The notes: a model not told the origin generated them from the letters alone. A DNA stretch of 64,000 nucleotides from UBA1715 sp036752345 (GCA_036752345.1 DAIOSV010000001.1:62001-126000); one strand, 5' to 3'; counted from the stretch's first letter, positions 41,234 through 50,715 are shown. Program-made: numbers and translations.

Positions 41234-42283
41234 ATGAGTGTACAAAAACGTTTTCCGGCAGAGTGGGAACCTCAAGATTGTGTACAACTGACGTGGCCGC
41301 ATCGCGCTACCGATTTTGCAGATGTGTATGAGAGTGCTGTTGCCTGTTTTGTAAATATAGCCAAAGCCATAAGCTCCTACCAAAAGTTACTGATTGCCTG
41401 CAAATCCGTTGCTGAGGTAAAGAAAGAACTTGGCTCGGTGTACAACAAAAATATAACCTTGATAGAAGTTGATACCAACGACGTTTGGGCGCGCGACCAT
41501 GGCGCTATTACCGTGTACGAAGATGGCAAGCCGGTGTTGTACGATTTCACGTTTAACGGCTGGGGGCAAAAATTCCCGGCAGAGAAAGACAATAAAATCA
41601 CCGAACAACTTTATAAAAAAGGTTGTTTTTCGGAAGCTGGCTACCGTGCGTTCCCTGATTTTGTGCTCGAAGGTGGTTCAATAGAAACCGATGGCAAAGG
41701 AATCATGCTTACGACCGAATCATGTTTGTTGAGTAAATTCCGCAATCCGTCAATGACAAAAGCCGACATAGAGCAGTTTTTGAAACAAACATTCAACATA
41801 CAGCGAGTGCTTTGGCTTGCACACGGCGAGCTTGCCGGTGACGATACCGACGGACACATAGATACGCTTGCGCGCATAGTGAATGAGCAAACTATTGCTT
41901 ACGTTTCGTGTGACGATGCGAACGACGAACATTTTGCCGAACTGCAGACGATGAAAAAAGAACTCGAAGCGTTTGTAACAGCCGAAGGCAAACCATATAC
42001 GTTGATTCCGTTACCAATGGCTTCGGCAAAATTTGACGAAGACGGAAGTCGGATACCGGCCACTTATGCAAATTTCTTGATTATGAATGAAGTGGTACTT
42101 TTGCCAATCTACGATTGTGCCACCGATGCCAAAGCAATTGAGACAATAAAAAATACGTTCGCAAATAAGAAAATTTTGCCAATTGATTGTTCTGTATTAC
42201 TTTTGCAACACGGTTCATTGCATTGTGTGACTATGCAATATCCGCAAGGAGTGTTATCTAACAATGGTGCGAATGGAAAATAA
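41234..42283 (+). CDS. aguA: Agmatine deiminase
   Basis: A 349-residue guanidino-modifying enzyme converting agmatine to N-carbamoylputrescine and ammonia. Family marks: N-terminal FPAEWEPQDCVQLTWPHRATDF, WARDHGAITVYEDG, ELAGDDTDGHIDTLARI with catalytic His and Asp, and the catalytic Cys in HGSLHCVTMQYPQG near the end. The usual NGGIHC is HGSLHC here. Pairing with the next gene (N-carbamoylputrescine amidase, overlapping by 20 bp) confirms the polyamine role over peptidylarginine deiminase. Products feed putrescine and spermidine synthesis. Confidence 0.92.
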   Translation: MSVQKRFPAEWEPQDCVQLTWPHRATDFADVYESAVACFVNIAKAISSYQKLLIACKSVAEVKKELGSVYNKNITLIEVDTNDVWARDHGAITVYEDGKPVLYDFTFNGWGQKFPAEKDNKITEQLYKKGCFSEAGYRAFPDFVLEGGSIETDGKGIMLTTESCLLSKFRNPSMTKADIEQFLKQTFNIQRVLWLAHGELAGDDTDGHIDTLARIVNEQTIAYVSCDDANDEHFAELQTMKKELEAFVTAEGKPYTLIPLPMASAKFDEDGSRIPATYANFLIMNEVVLLPIYDCATDAKAIETIKNTFANKKILPIDCSVLLLQHGSLHCVTMQYPQGVLSNNGANGK

Positions 42284-43160
42284 TATAAAAGTTGGTTTAG
42301 TTCAACAGTCTGTTGGTACAGAGATAGCAAACAATACACAAAAACTTGTGGCAAACATTCGTGATTGTGCACAACGAGGAGCAAAATTGGTTGTACTTCA
42401 GGAATTACACAACACACCATATTTTTGTCAGGTAGAAGATGTTGCAAATTTCGACTTGGCAGAACCGATTCCGGGCAAATCTACCGCATTATATTCTTCA
42501 GTAGCGAAAGAACTCAAAATAGTGTTGGTAACGTCGTTGTTCGAAAAACGAGCAGCCGGTGTGTATCACAATACCGCTGTGGTTTTTGATAGTGATGGTC
42601 ATATAGCCGGAACGTATCGCAAAATGCATATTCCAGATGACCCGGCATATTACGAGAAATTTTATTTCACTCCCGGTGATTTGGGTTTTGAGCCAATTAA
42701 AACCTCAATAGGAACCTTGGGCGTGTTAGTGTGTTGGGATCAATGGTATCCCGAAGCAGCACGTTTAATGGCACTTCGCGGTGCCGATATGTTGATTTAC
42801 CCAACCGCAATAGGATGGGAGTCAACTGATGCGCAAGACGAGAAAAATCGTCAGCGCGATGCTTGGATGATTTCGCAACGCGGACATGCCGTAGCAAATG
42901 GTTTGCCCGTAATTTCGGTGAATCGTATAGGATGGGAAAAAGACCCTTCGGGGCAAACAAATGGAATACAATTTTGGGGCAGCAGTTTTGTGGCTGGACC
43001 TCAAGGAGAAATAGTTGCGCAAGCATCAGATGCTACCGAAGAAAATTTGGTGGCAGACGTTTCACTTTCTCGTTCGGAAAACGTGCGCCGCATTTGGCCG
43101 TTCTTCCGCGATCGTCGTATTGATGCCTACGGCAACATACTTAAACGTTTTAATAATTAG
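42264..43160 (+). CDS. aguB: N-carbamoylputrescine amidase
   Basis: A 298-residue nitrilase-superfamily enzyme hydrolysing N-carbamoylputrescine to putrescine, CO2 and ammonia. The Glu-Lys-Cys triad appears in LVVLQELHNTPYF, YRKMHIPDDPAYYEKFYF and LGVLVCWDQWYPEAARLM. Active-site residues HIPDDPAYYEKFYFTPGD are specific for this amidase group. The start at 42264 overlaps aguA by 20 bp; ATG 42273 is an alternative. Together with aguA it gives a complete agmatine-to-putrescine route. Confidence 0.93.
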   Translation: MVRMENNIKVGLVQQSVGTEIANNTQKLVANIRDCAQRGAKLVVLQELHNTPYFCQVEDVANFDLAEPIPGKSTALYSSVAKELKIVLVTSLFEKRAAGVYHNTAVVFDSDGHIAGTYRKMHIPDDPAYYEKFYFTPGDLGFEPIKTSIGTLGVLVCWDQWYPEAARLMALRGADMLIYPTAIGWESTDAQDEKNRQRDAWMISQRGHAVANGLPVISVNRIGWEKDPSGQTNGIQFWGSSFVAGPQGEIVAQASDATEENLVADVSLSRSENVRRIWPFFRDRRIDAYGNILKRFNN

Positions 43161-43163
43161 CCT

Positions 43164-43904
43164 ATGATTGAAAAATCTATATATCCTTTTACAATATTTA
43201 CACACGATTTGGATTTTACCTCGAAAGCATCGCTTTTGACGATTGGAAATCTATTTATGAACGTGGCTGGGATTGATTCTCATTCCAAAGGATTTGGAAT
43301 AGATGAAATTCACGATAAAAATTTAGCCTGGGTAGCATTGCGTATTCGCATCAAAATGAATCGTTATCCGGAATTGTTAGAAAAAGTTTCTATTCAAACA
43401 TGGATAGAAAACTGGTCTCGATTCGCAACGCAACGTAATTGCATTATTTATGGAAAAGAAGGGGAAAATATCGGAGAAATAGCGTCAGTATTCACTCTTA
43501 TAGATTTCAAATTGCGTCAAACAGTAAATATGCAAGAACAATTGGGAGAGTATGAAAAATTCGTTATTCCTGATGTGTTAGATTTGGGCTGTCCCAATAA
43601 GGTTAGAACATTGCAAAATGCAACTCTTGTTGGTACTCGCACAGTTGCATACAACGATATCGATAGCAACATGCACGTAAACAGTTTTCGCTATGTGGCA
43701 TGGGTTCTCGACACTATTCCTCTTGAAACATATAAACAAAACAAAATTGCCGATTTTGAAATAAATTATATTCACGAGGTTTTGTATGGAGAGACGGTTT
43801 CTATTTACAGTGAAAAAGTAGATGAAAATGTCGTTGTTTTTGACATCAGAAACGCAGAAGGGCTCTCAATGAATCGTTGTAAATTTACTTTCGAAAAACG
43901 ATGA
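43164..43904 (+). CDS. Acyl-ACP thioesterase
   Basis: A 246-residue double-hotdog protein of the FatA/FatB family releasing fatty acids from acyl carrier protein. The second hotdog has the active-site signature NDIDSNMHVNSFRYVAWVLD with Asp, His and Asn; the first has SKGFGIDEIHDKNLAWVALR and ISIQTWIENWSRFATQRN-like strands. Bacterial homologues are soluble and lack the plant transit peptide. It starts 3 bp after aguB and overlaps rsmA by 4 bp, so it is part of a long co-transcribed run of housekeeping genes. Substrate chain length cannot be predicted. Confidence 0.88.
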   Translation: MIEKSIYPFTIFTHDLDFTSKASLLTIGNLFMNVAGIDSHSKGFGIDEIHDKNLAWVALRIRIKMNRYPELLEKVSIQTWIENWSRFATQRNCIIYGKEGENIGEIASVFTLIDFKLRQTVNMQEQLGEYEKFVIPDVLDLGCPNKVRTLQNATLVGTRTVAYNDIDSNMHVNSFRYVAWVLDTIPLETYKQNKIADFEINYIHEVLYGETVSIYSEKVDENVVVFDIRNAEGLSMNRCKFTFEKR

Positions 43905-44686
43905 GCAAAAATCTTGTCCGGGCAAAAAAACAATTAGGACAACATTTTTTAAAAAGTAGCGATACTGCTCGGCGTATTGCAGAAACATTACCTATACGGT
44001 GTGAAAATTGTCTTGAAATAGGTCCCGGTATGGGCATACTCACAGAGCAGCTAAAGTCACAACAGATTAATTTAAAAGTGGTTGAAGTTGATGGCGAATC
44101 AATAGACTATTTGTTGCGTAATGGGGTGGTCAATCAAGACCAGTGCATCTTTGGAGATTTTCTTCGCATGCCGGTACAAGAGTTTTTTTGTGGGCAAGAA
44201 TTTATGGTTGTTGGAAATTTTCCGTACAACATTTCAAGTCAAATTCTATTTAAAGTAATAGAAAACAGAGAATTAGTACCATCGTTAGCCGGAATGTTTC
44301 AGCGTGAGGTTGCAAAACGAATTTGCTCACCTGCAGGCTCAAAAGAATACGGAATTTTATCTGTGTTGATACAAGCGTTTTACGATACCGCATACCATTT
44401 TACTGTTGAAGAATACGAATTTAATCCGCCACCAAAGGTAAAATCGGGTGTTCTTTCTATGGTACGAAAAGAAAATTATACCTTGCCTTGCAGTGAGCGC
44501 TTATTTTTCGAGGTTGTTAAGACCAGCTTCAATCAAAGGCGAAAAACTTTGAATAATTCATTAAAAAAAATACTCAAAGAGAAAAAATTAGAAGAAAAAA
44601 TCGGACTTTTGCGGCCTGAACAATTATCGGTAACCGATTTTGTTCAAATCACTAATTTTATAGATACTACAGTGGAAGGAGGTTGA
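43901..44686 (+). CDS. rsmA: 16S rRNA (adenine1518/1519-N6) dimethyltransferase
   Basis: A 261-residue SAM-dependent methyltransferase (KsgA) that dimethylates two adenines near the 3' end of 16S rRNA during 30S assembly. The N-terminus is KKQLGQHFLKSSDTARRI, the SAM motif is CLEIGPGMGILTEQL, and the catalytic NFPYNISSQILFKVIE corresponds to motif IV (N-L/F-P-Y). The C-terminal helical domain has KTSFNQRRKTLNNSLK. Standard length. Its start overlaps the thioesterase stop (ATGA). Confidence 0.95.
   Translation: MSKNLVRAKKQLGQHFLKSSDTARRIAETLPIRCENCLEIGPGMGILTEQLKSQQINLKVVEVDGESIDYLLRNGVVNQDQCIFGDFLRMPVQEFFCGQEFMVVGNFPYNISSQILFKVIENRELVPSLAGMFQREVAKRICSPAGSKEYGILSVLIQAFYDTAYHFTVEEYEFNPPPKVKSGVLSMVRKENYTLPCSERLFFEVVKTSFNQRRKTLNNSLKKILKEKKLEEKIGLLRPEQLSVTDFVQITNFIDTTVEGG
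44676..44682 (+). promoter_or_regulatory. Shine-Dalgarno AAGGAGG before mgtE
   Basis: AAGGAGG lies 6 bp before ATG 44689 and inside the rsmA 3' end. It selects ATG 44689 over a TTG at 44683. Such a strong site is rare in this genome fragment. Confidence 0.65.
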
Positions 44687-44688
44687 AT

Positions 44689-46038
44689 ATGCATTTCGAA
44701 TTAACAAAAGATTTTATCATCTACTTGAAATCCCTTATTGAAATTCAGGATGTTGAGAAAATTTTAGATTGTTTTTCCGATGCACACCCAGCCGATATAG
44801 CCGATATTCTTGAGCAATTAACAAACGAAGAGGCTAATTACGTTTTTATACAATTTCCTCCAAGTCTCGAAGCCAACATTCTTGTAGAGTTGGAAGACGA
44901 ACAGCTCGACCACTTTTTGCAGGTTATTCCTGCCGAAATTATTGCCACCGATTTAATTGAAAAAATGGATTCCGACGATGCTGCAGATATTTTGCAGATG
45001 CTTCCGGAGCGCATTAAAACTGAGGTTCTTGCCAAAATGTCCGATAAAGAGCAGGCGAGCGATATTGCCGATTTGTTGGATTATGATGAGAATACCGCCG
45101 GTGGTTTGATGGCAACGGAGTTGGTGCGCGTCAATAAAAATTGGAATGTTCAGAAATGTATTGTTGAAATACGCAAACAAGCCGAAGAAGTTGACAATCT
45201 CATGAATGTCTATGTGGTTGACGATAATGATGTGTTTGTTGGTCTTTTGCCTATTGCCCGCCTGGTATTGGTAGGCGAGGGGGCGTTGGTAAGCGATTTA
45301 TATGACCATGATGCACTTTCCGTACCTACCAATATGCCATCAGAGGAAGTTGCCGGTATAATGGAAAAATATGACTTATTTGTTATCCCTGTAGTTGATT
45401 CTCTGAATCGGTTGAAAGGTCGCATTACTATTGACGACGTGGTCGATGTCATTAAAGAAGAAGCCGAGCGAGATTTTCAAATGCAAGCCGGTTTGACGCA
45501 AGATGTTGATGAAAGTGATAGTTTTGCTCGCCATACATTTGCCCGTTTGCCATGGTTGTTTATTGGATTATTGGGCGGAATATTAAGTTCTCGTGTCATT
45601 GGCGTGTTCCAAGGTGATATAGCAAAAAATACCAGTCTTACACTTTTTTTGCCATTGCTTGCAGCTATGGGCGGAAATGTTGGAGTACAGTCGTCGTCAA
45701 TTATTGTACAAAGCATTGCGAGTGGAACACTTATGCTTACATCCGTTGGGAAAAGAATACTTCGTGAGTTGGCAGGTGGTCTCCTTATTGGCATCATATG
45801 CTCAACCGTACTTTTTGTCTATAATTGGTTGTTTTGCAATGATTTGCATCTAACGTTTGTTGTGAGTTTGTCACTCATCATTATTATCGTTTTTGCATCG
45901 TTGTTTGGAACATTTGTTCCTGTTGTGTTGGAAAAATTCAAAATAGATCCGGCTATAGCAACCGGCCCGTTTGTCACCACAACAAACGATATTGTTTGTT
46001 GTTTACTGTATTTTTCTATTGCACGAATTCTAATTTAG
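44689..46038 (+). CDS. mgtE: Magnesium transporter MgtE
   Basis: A 449-residue magnesium channel. Layout: N-terminal superhelical domain (about 1-130, with HPADIADILEQLTNEE and SDDAADILQMLPERIK), a pair of CBS domains (about 130-255, VRVNKNWNVQKCIVEIR, GRITIDDVVDVIKEEAERD), the plug helix, and five membrane helices (about 280-449) with GGNVGVQSSSIIVQSIASG as the pore-lining segment. The cytosolic acidic domains gate the pore by sensing Mg2+. Start chosen by the AAGGAGG site. Confidence 0.93.
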   Translation: MHFELTKDFIIYLKSLIEIQDVEKILDCFSDAHPADIADILEQLTNEEANYVFIQFPPSLEANILVELEDEQLDHFLQVIPAEIIATDLIEKMDSDDAADILQMLPERIKTEVLAKMSDKEQASDIADLLDYDENTAGGLMATELVRVNKNWNVQKCIVEIRKQAEEVDNLMNVYVVDDNDVFVGLLPIARLVLVGEGALVSDLYDHDALSVPTNMPSEEVAGIMEKYDLFVIPVVDSLNRLKGRITIDDVVDVIKEEAERDFQMQAGLTQDVDESDSFARHTFARLPWLFIGLLGGILSSRVIGVFQGDIAKNTSLTLFLPLLAAMGGNVGVQSSSIIVQSIASGTLMLTSVGKRILRELAGGLLIGIICSTVLFVYNWLFCNDLHLTFVVSLSLIIIIVFASLFGTFVPVVLEKFKIDPAIATGPFVTTTNDIVCCLLYFSIARILI

Positions 46039-46143
46039 AACAGGTAAAAATATGAATATACAAAATCAACGTTTACTGCAGATAAATATCGTTATGCATC
46101 GTTTCAAAATTTCATTGAATTATTGCAGTTCTTATTAAAATTG

Positions 46144-46151
46144 TATCTTTG
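46144..46151 (+). promoter_or_regulatory. -7 box for the DUF1573 gene
   Basis: TATCTTTG, 16 bp before ATG 46168, with ATTG 18 bp upstream as a weak -33 element. It lies inside the longer frame that starts at 46123, so that start is rejected. Confidence 0.6.
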
Positions 46152-46167
46152 TAAAAAAGCATTGAAT

Positions 46168-46674
46168 ATGAAATATTTACGTTTTTTTATCATAATTGTA
46201 GTGTCTTTTTTAAGTGTTTCGTGCACACAAGGAAAGTCGTTGCATAAGCAAACGCAAGCTCATATTCAGTTCAAAGAAGGTTCTCACGATTTTGGAACTA
46301 TCATTTTTGGAGAACCTGCAAAATTTGATTTCGAATTTAAAAATATAGGATTCGATACGTTAATTATAGAAGAAGTACAGAGTACTTGTGGATGCACAAT
46401 TCCTAAATGGTCGAGTGATCCCGTTTTACCTGGAGAAAGTGGTATGATAGAGGTTTCATATGATACAAGACGAAGTGGCTATTTTGAAAAAGGAATAACG
46501 GTATTCTCAAATGCCGATAATTATGCTTTGTTGCTTGTAATACGTGGCTACGTCACATCAAATCCGCACAAAGAGATTTTGGGAGGTTTTAAAACAAAAC
46601 AACAGTCGCTTAATAAAACTGATGTTTCGGATGAGAGCCAAGAAGAAGTTGAAAATTCATTAAAAGAAGAATAA
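46168..46674 (+). CDS. DUF1573 lipoprotein
   Basis: A 168-residue envelope lipoprotein with signal MKYLRFFIIIVVSFLSVSC (Cys19). The Ig-like DUF1573 domain is plain: FKEGSHDFGTIIFGEPAKFDFEFKN-type start (the segment HDFGTI), TLIIEEVQSTCGCTIPKW with the conserved CGC, and PGESGMIEVSYDTRRSGYFEKGI. A polar tail follows. This family is abundant in Bacteroidota; the function is unknown, probably a structural or binding role in the outer envelope. The aminotransferase gene starts 1 bp after its stop. Confidence 0.88.
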   Translation: MKYLRFFIIIVVSFLSVSCTQGKSLHKQTQAHIQFKEGSHDFGTIIFGEPAKFDFEFKNIGFDTLIIEEVQSTCGCTIPKWSSDPVLPGESGMIEVSYDTRRSGYFEKGITVFSNADNYALLLVIRGYVTSNPHKEILGGFKTKQQSLNKTDVSDESQEEVENSLKEE

Positions 46675-46675
46675 T

Positions 46676-47881
46676 ATGCCGAGAGTTTCAGATAGAGGTT
46701 TATTGATGCCAGCCTCACCTATCCGACGATTAGTTCCGTATGCCGACGAAGCAAAGCGTCGAGGAGTAGAGGTTTTGCACCTCAATATTGGTCAGCCTGA
46801 TTTACCTACGCCAGATTTGGCAGAAAAAGCTATGCATAGCTATACGGGGAAATATATTCCGTATTCACATTCTGCCGGAAATTTGTCATTGCGTGAAAAA
46901 TTAGCGAACTATTACCATAAAATTGGAATTGAAATTTCAAGCGACGATATTCTTATAACTACCGGAGGGTCTGAGGCTATTTGTTTTGCATATTATTGCA
47001 TACTTAATTATGCCGATGAAGTAATTGTTCCAGAACCGTATTATGCCAATTACTATGGTTTTACTACAGAAACAGGAGCAAGAATGATACCGGTGCGTTC
47101 TTCAATAGAAACCAATTTTGCATTACCTTCTATTGAGGATTTTGAAGATGCACTTACGCCTCAAACCAAGGCAATCATGCTGTGTAACCCGAATAACCCA
47201 ACGGGGCACGTATATACACAGAAAGAATTGTCGCATATACGCAATTTGGTGCGCAAATACGATTTATTTTTGGTGTGCGACGAAGTGTATCGTGATTTCT
47301 GTTATGATAGTGAGCATTATTCTGTGATGAATCTTAAAGGAATAGAAGAAAATACTATTTTGATAGATTCATTTTCAAAACGATATAACGTGTGCGGTAT
47401 TCGAGTAGGAGCTATGGTTACGCGCAATCGCGATGTGATATCAACCGCAATGAAATTTGCGCAAGCTCGCTTAAGTCCACCGTCTATGGGACAGTTGATA
47501 GCAGAAGCCTTGCTTGATACACCACCTGAATTCTTAAAGAAATCGGCAGATGAATACAAGGCTCGTCGCGATTATATAATTCCTGCTCTCAATGAAATAA
47601 AAGGGGTGCACACACCAATGCCCGATGGTGCATTTTATTCAATGGTAGAGTTGCCGGTTGACGATGTTGATAAATTTAGTCGTTGGTTGCTTGAGGAGTT
47701 TGAGTTTGAGGGCGCAACGGTCATGTTGGCTCCTGGAACTGGTTTTTATACCGGAAAAAAATTAGGTGTTCATCAAGTGCGAATTGCATACATTCTTGAA
47801 ATGGATAAATTGAAAAAAGCTGTTCGTTGTCTTAAAAAAGCGTTGTCGGTATATCCTGGTAGGGCTATAGACCAAGATTAA
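46676..47881 (+). CDS. Class I aminotransferase (aspartate aminotransferase-like)
   Basis: A 401-residue fold-type I PLP aminotransferase. Marks: LNIGQPDLPTPDLAEKAM, Asn in CNPNNPTGHVYT, Asp-x-x-Tyr in VCDEVYRDFCYD, PLP lysine in DSFSKRYNVCGIRVGAMV, and the carboxylate-binding Arg in HQVRIAYI. The Ser-Lys-Arg-Tyr context resembles subgroup I-gamma aspartate/aromatic aminotransferases. The amino acid substrate is not certain. It is followed after 1 bp by a lipid kinase gene, probably co-transcribed. Confidence 0.88.
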   Translation: MPRVSDRGLLMPASPIRRLVPYADEAKRRGVEVLHLNIGQPDLPTPDLAEKAMHSYTGKYIPYSHSAGNLSLREKLANYYHKIGIEISSDDILITTGGSEAICFAYYCILNYADEVIVPEPYYANYYGFTTETGARMIPVRSSIETNFALPSIEDFEDALTPQTKAIMLCNPNNPTGHVYTQKELSHIRNLVRKYDLFLVCDEVYRDFCYDSEHYSVMNLKGIEENTILIDSFSKRYNVCGIRVGAMVTRNRDVISTAMKFAQARLSPPSMGQLIAEALLDTPPEFLKKSADEYKARRDYIIPALNEIKGVHTPMPDGAFYSMVELPVDDVDKFSRWLLEEFEFEGATVMLAPGTGFYTGKKLGVHQVRIAYILEMDKLKKAVRCLKKALSVYPGRAIDQD

Positions 47882-47882
47882 T

Positions 47883-48809
47883 ATGAAAAGTATTTTATTC
47901 ATTATAAATCCACATTCGGGTAAAAATCGCAATAAACAGGTTCAAAAAACGGCAATGGAAGTGTTGCCACCCGATGCTTTCACCGTTGATTTTGTTTTTA
48001 CTCATTATGCCGGTCATGCGCTAGAATTGTCTCGCATGGGTGTTGCGAAAGGATATGACATCATTGTCGCCGTAGGTGGCGATGGAACTATTCACGAAGT
48101 TTCACAGTCGGTTATTCACTCTAAATCAGCATTGGCGGTAATACCAATGGGATCGGGAAATGGCTTTGCTCGCTTTTTTGGCATACCTACGGCGGTGAAA
48201 CGAGCTATCAAAGTAATTGCCGAAGGCGAAGAAAAAGTAATAGATACGGTGCTTTGCAATAGTGAATATTTTGTGAACGTAGCCGGTTTTGGTTTCGATG
48301 CGCAAATAGGTGAGGTGTATGATAAAAGCTGCGCAGAGGAACGTGGAGGATTAAATTACGTAAAATTAATTGTAGAAGAATTTCTTCAATATCCGTTGCA
48401 GACGTGCCGTTTCAAAATAGATGGAAAGGAAATTGAAAAAACATTCTTCATAGCCACTGTTGCCAATTCAAACCAATATGGGCTCAATGCTGTAATAGCA
48501 CCCGAAGCCGATATAACCGATGGAAAATTTGAACTCGTTTTGATGAGAGATTTGCCGGTGTTTGACGTCATTCCTACTACAATTCGTTTGTTTGCAAAAC
48601 AGATAAACAATTCGAGACATGTAGAAACGCTTCATTTAGAAGAGTTTACAATCGTAAATAATGTCCCTCGATTGTTGCATTTAGACGGCGAACCACGCAT
48701 GTATGCAACCGATATTACATTTACAATACAAAAGAAATCGTTGAAGTGTATTGTTCCTAAAAAGGAGAATTTGTTAAAATCGTTGCCAACAATAAAACTT
48801 CCTATATAG
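47883..48809 (+). CDS. Diacylglycerol kinase-family lipid kinase (YegS/DgkB-like)
   Basis: A 308-residue cytosolic kinase of the DAGK catalytic superfamily. The start FIINPHSGKNRNKQ, the ATP motif VAVGGDGTIHEVSQS near 57-71 and IPMGSGNGFARFFGIP near 86-101 are diagnostic. The second domain has the beta-sandwich region ending NVPRLLHLDGEPRM with the conserved DGE. Members phosphorylate diacylglycerol, sphingoid bases or related lipids. Given a serine palmitoyltransferase-like gene at 3.7 kb, a sphingoid substrate is possible but unproven. It converges on the lipoprotein gene at 48814. Confidence 0.88.
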   Translation: MKSILFIINPHSGKNRNKQVQKTAMEVLPPDAFTVDFVFTHYAGHALELSRMGVAKGYDIIVAVGGDGTIHEVSQSVIHSKSALAVIPMGSGNGFARFFGIPTAVKRAIKVIAEGEEKVIDTVLCNSEYFVNVAGFGFDAQIGEVYDKSCAEERGGLNYVKLIVEEFLQYPLQTCRFKIDGKEIEKTFFIATVANSNQYGLNAVIAPEADITDGKFELVLMRDLPVFDVIPTTIRLFAKQINNSRHVETLHLEEFTIVNNVPRLLHLDGEPRMYATDITFTIQKKSLKCIVPKKENLLKSLPTIKLPI

Positions 48810-48813
48810 TCTA

Positions 48814-49287
48814 TTAAAAAGTAATAACGGACGACGTGTCTATATTGCTTTTGTTGAGCGCACGGTCGTACACGTAGTATGCGAATACCACGCTATCGTA
48901 TGGAAACGATGCCGTAGCAATTACAAAATCTATTGCAACTTTTGCTTTGATAAACTTATCGTTGCCTTCTTCTCTTAGACGAGGAATGCGGTACGAAAAA
49001 TTGTATGGCAATTTGTATCTCACACCATTTTCAATATAATATGGTGTAGCGTAAAAATTTTGCTGGTATTCATCGATAAAAGGAGATGCGGTGTCAGCGG
49101 CCTCCAATCCAACGTTACCATCTCCATCGTAGAGCATAAACGTGAATGCCACCGTTCTATCATTTGATTCGCTCACTGTTGTTGCTGCCGACAAAAATTC
49201 CACTTCGGGAATGTTGGAATATTCCGGCAGATTCCGATTACATGCAACGCATACCAAAGCAAGACAGACAAAAACAACAATTCGCAT
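48814..49287 (-). CDS. Putative lipoprotein of unknown function
   Basis: A 157-residue protein with the lipoprotein signal MRIVVFVCLALVCVACNRN (Cys16). The mature part is beta-rich, begins NLPEYSNIPEVEFLSAATTV, has the motif LYDGDGNVGLEAADTASPF and ends VVFAYYVYDRALNKSN. The DGDGNVGL loop resembles similar Asp-rich loops in other Bacteroidota lipoproteins, possibly calcium binding, but no family is named with confidence. It is in line with der but upstream of nothing else, and its start is 123 bp from the der stop. Confidence 0.68.
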   Translation of the reverse strand: MRIVVFVCLALVCVACNRNLPEYSNIPEVEFLSAATTVSESNDRTVAFTFMLYDGDGNVGLEAADTASPFIDEYQQNFYATPYYIENGVRYKLPYNFSYRIPRLREEGNDKFIKAKVAIDFVIATASFPYDSVVFAYYVYDRALNKSNIDTSSVITF

Positions 49288-49351
49288 ACACGATTATTTA
49301 TGGTCAAAATTACAAAATTCAATGAGTAAAAGAAATATTATATGTGGTTCG

Positions 49352-49397
49352 CTAATAGAAAAGGAGCCATGACGAATCGTGACTCCTTTTCTATTAG
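49352..49397 (-). terminator. Long hairpin after der
   Basis: CTAATAGAAAAGGAG (49352-49366) and CTCCTTTTCTATTAG (49383-49397) form a perfect 15-bp stem extended by two bases beyond one mismatch. It lies 14 bp past the der stop on the minus strand. Confidence 0.7.
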
Positions 49398-49410
49398 TAA
49401 CAGCCAAATG

Positions 49411-50715
49411 CTATTTGTCTCTCATATAAATACGAATTGGTACTCCGCAGAAGTTATAGTTTTTGCGAATTTGGTTTTCAAGGTATCGTTTGTATGAGTC
49501 CTGTACATATTTCCCATTGTTACAGAAAAATGCAAACGATGGGAATGGCGTAGGTAGTTGTGTTACATATTTTATCTTGATTGCTTTTCCTTTAACTTGT
49601 GGAGGCGAAAAGCGGTCAATTGCTTCAAGCATGGTTTCGTTGAGCTTTGATGTTGGAATTTTGCGTGCTCGGTTTTCGTACACTTCATTGATTTTCTCCA
49701 AAATCTTTTGAATTCGTTGTTTTTCCAAAACCGACGTGAAAATAATTGGCACATCGTTGAACGGTGCTATTTTATTGCGAATTTGCTCTTCAAAATCTTT
49801 TGCAGTATTGGTTTCTTTGTTTACCAAATCCCATTTGTTTACACATATAACAGCGCCTTTATTGTTTTTGATAATTAAATGAAGAATGTTCAAATCTTGC
49901 GACTGAATACCTTCTTTGGCATCTAACATAAGTACACAAACATCAGCTTGCTCTATAGAACGGATTGCTCTCAAAACGGAGTAAAACTCCAAATCTTCGG
50001 TAACCACTTGTTTTTTACGTAAGCCAGCAGTGTCAATAAAGTAATAATCGAACCCGAATTTGTTGAAGCGGGTACCAATTGAATCACGCGTGGTGCCTGC
50101 TATTGGAGTAACAATATGTTGGTTGTCGCCAATTAGAGCGTTGATAAACGAAGATTTTCCCACGTTAGGACGACCAACTACAGCAATGTTCGGAATATTT
50201 TCTTCTACTTTTGGTTTATCAGGTGGCAATTTTGCAATCACTGCATCGAGTAGGTCGCCGGTGCCGCTTCCTGTGGCTGAAGAAATAGAAAAATATTCTC
50301 CCAATCCGAGTGAGTAGAATTCTGTGGCATCGTACAAATCTTTGCCGGTGTCAACTTTATTCACAACAAGGAAATAGGGCTTGTTGGTTTTATGAAGAAT
50401 TTTTGCCACATCTTCTTCAATATCTGTAATGCCTGATTTTACATCAACCAAAAAGAGAATAACATCGGTTTCTTCAATAGCCATAAGCACTTGACGGCGA
50501 ATCTCCGATTCAAATATATCATCAGATTTCAAGGTAACACCACCGGTGTCAATTACCGTAAATTCACGTCCATTCCATACACCTTCGCCGTAGTTACGGT
50601 CGCGGGTAACGCCACTCTGTGCATCAATAATGGCTTGCTTGTTTTCTATTAGTCTATTAAATAATGTCGATTTCCCCACGTTTGGTCTGCCGATGATTGC
50701 GATAATTCCACTCAT
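49411..50715 (-). CDS. der: Ribosome biogenesis GTPase Der (EngA)
   Basis: A 434-residue double GTPase needed for 50S subunit maturation. G domain 1: GRPNVGKSTLFNRL, VIDTGGVTL, VVNKVDTG. G domain 2: GRPNVGKSSFINALIG, FIDTAGLRKK, CVNKWDLV. The C-terminal KH-like domain includes KIKYVTQLPTPFPSFAFFCN and ends FCGVPIRIYMRDK. Standard length. Its promoter has TATCTTTG and is divergent from the rluB-like gene. Confidence 0.96.
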   Translation of the reverse strand: MSGIIAIIGRPNVGKSTLFNRLIENKQAIIDAQSGVTRDRNYGEGVWNGREFTVIDTGGVTLKSDDIFESEIRRQVLMAIEETDVILFLVDVKSGITDIEEDVAKILHKTNKPYFLVVNKVDTGKDLYDATEFYSLGLGEYFSISSATGSGTGDLLDAVIAKLPPDKPKVEENIPNIAVVGRPNVGKSSFINALIGDNQHIVTPIAGTTRDSIGTRFNKFGFDYYFIDTAGLRKKQVVTEDLEFYSVLRAIRSIEQADVCVLMLDAKEGIQSQDLNILHLIIKNNKGAVICVNKWDLVNKETNTAKDFEEQIRNKIAPFNDVPIIFTSVLEKQRIQKILEKINEVYENRARKIPTSKLNETMLEAIDRFSPPQVKGKAIKIKYVTQLPTPFPSFAFFCNNGKYVQDSYKRYLENQIRKNYNFCGVPIRIYMRDK

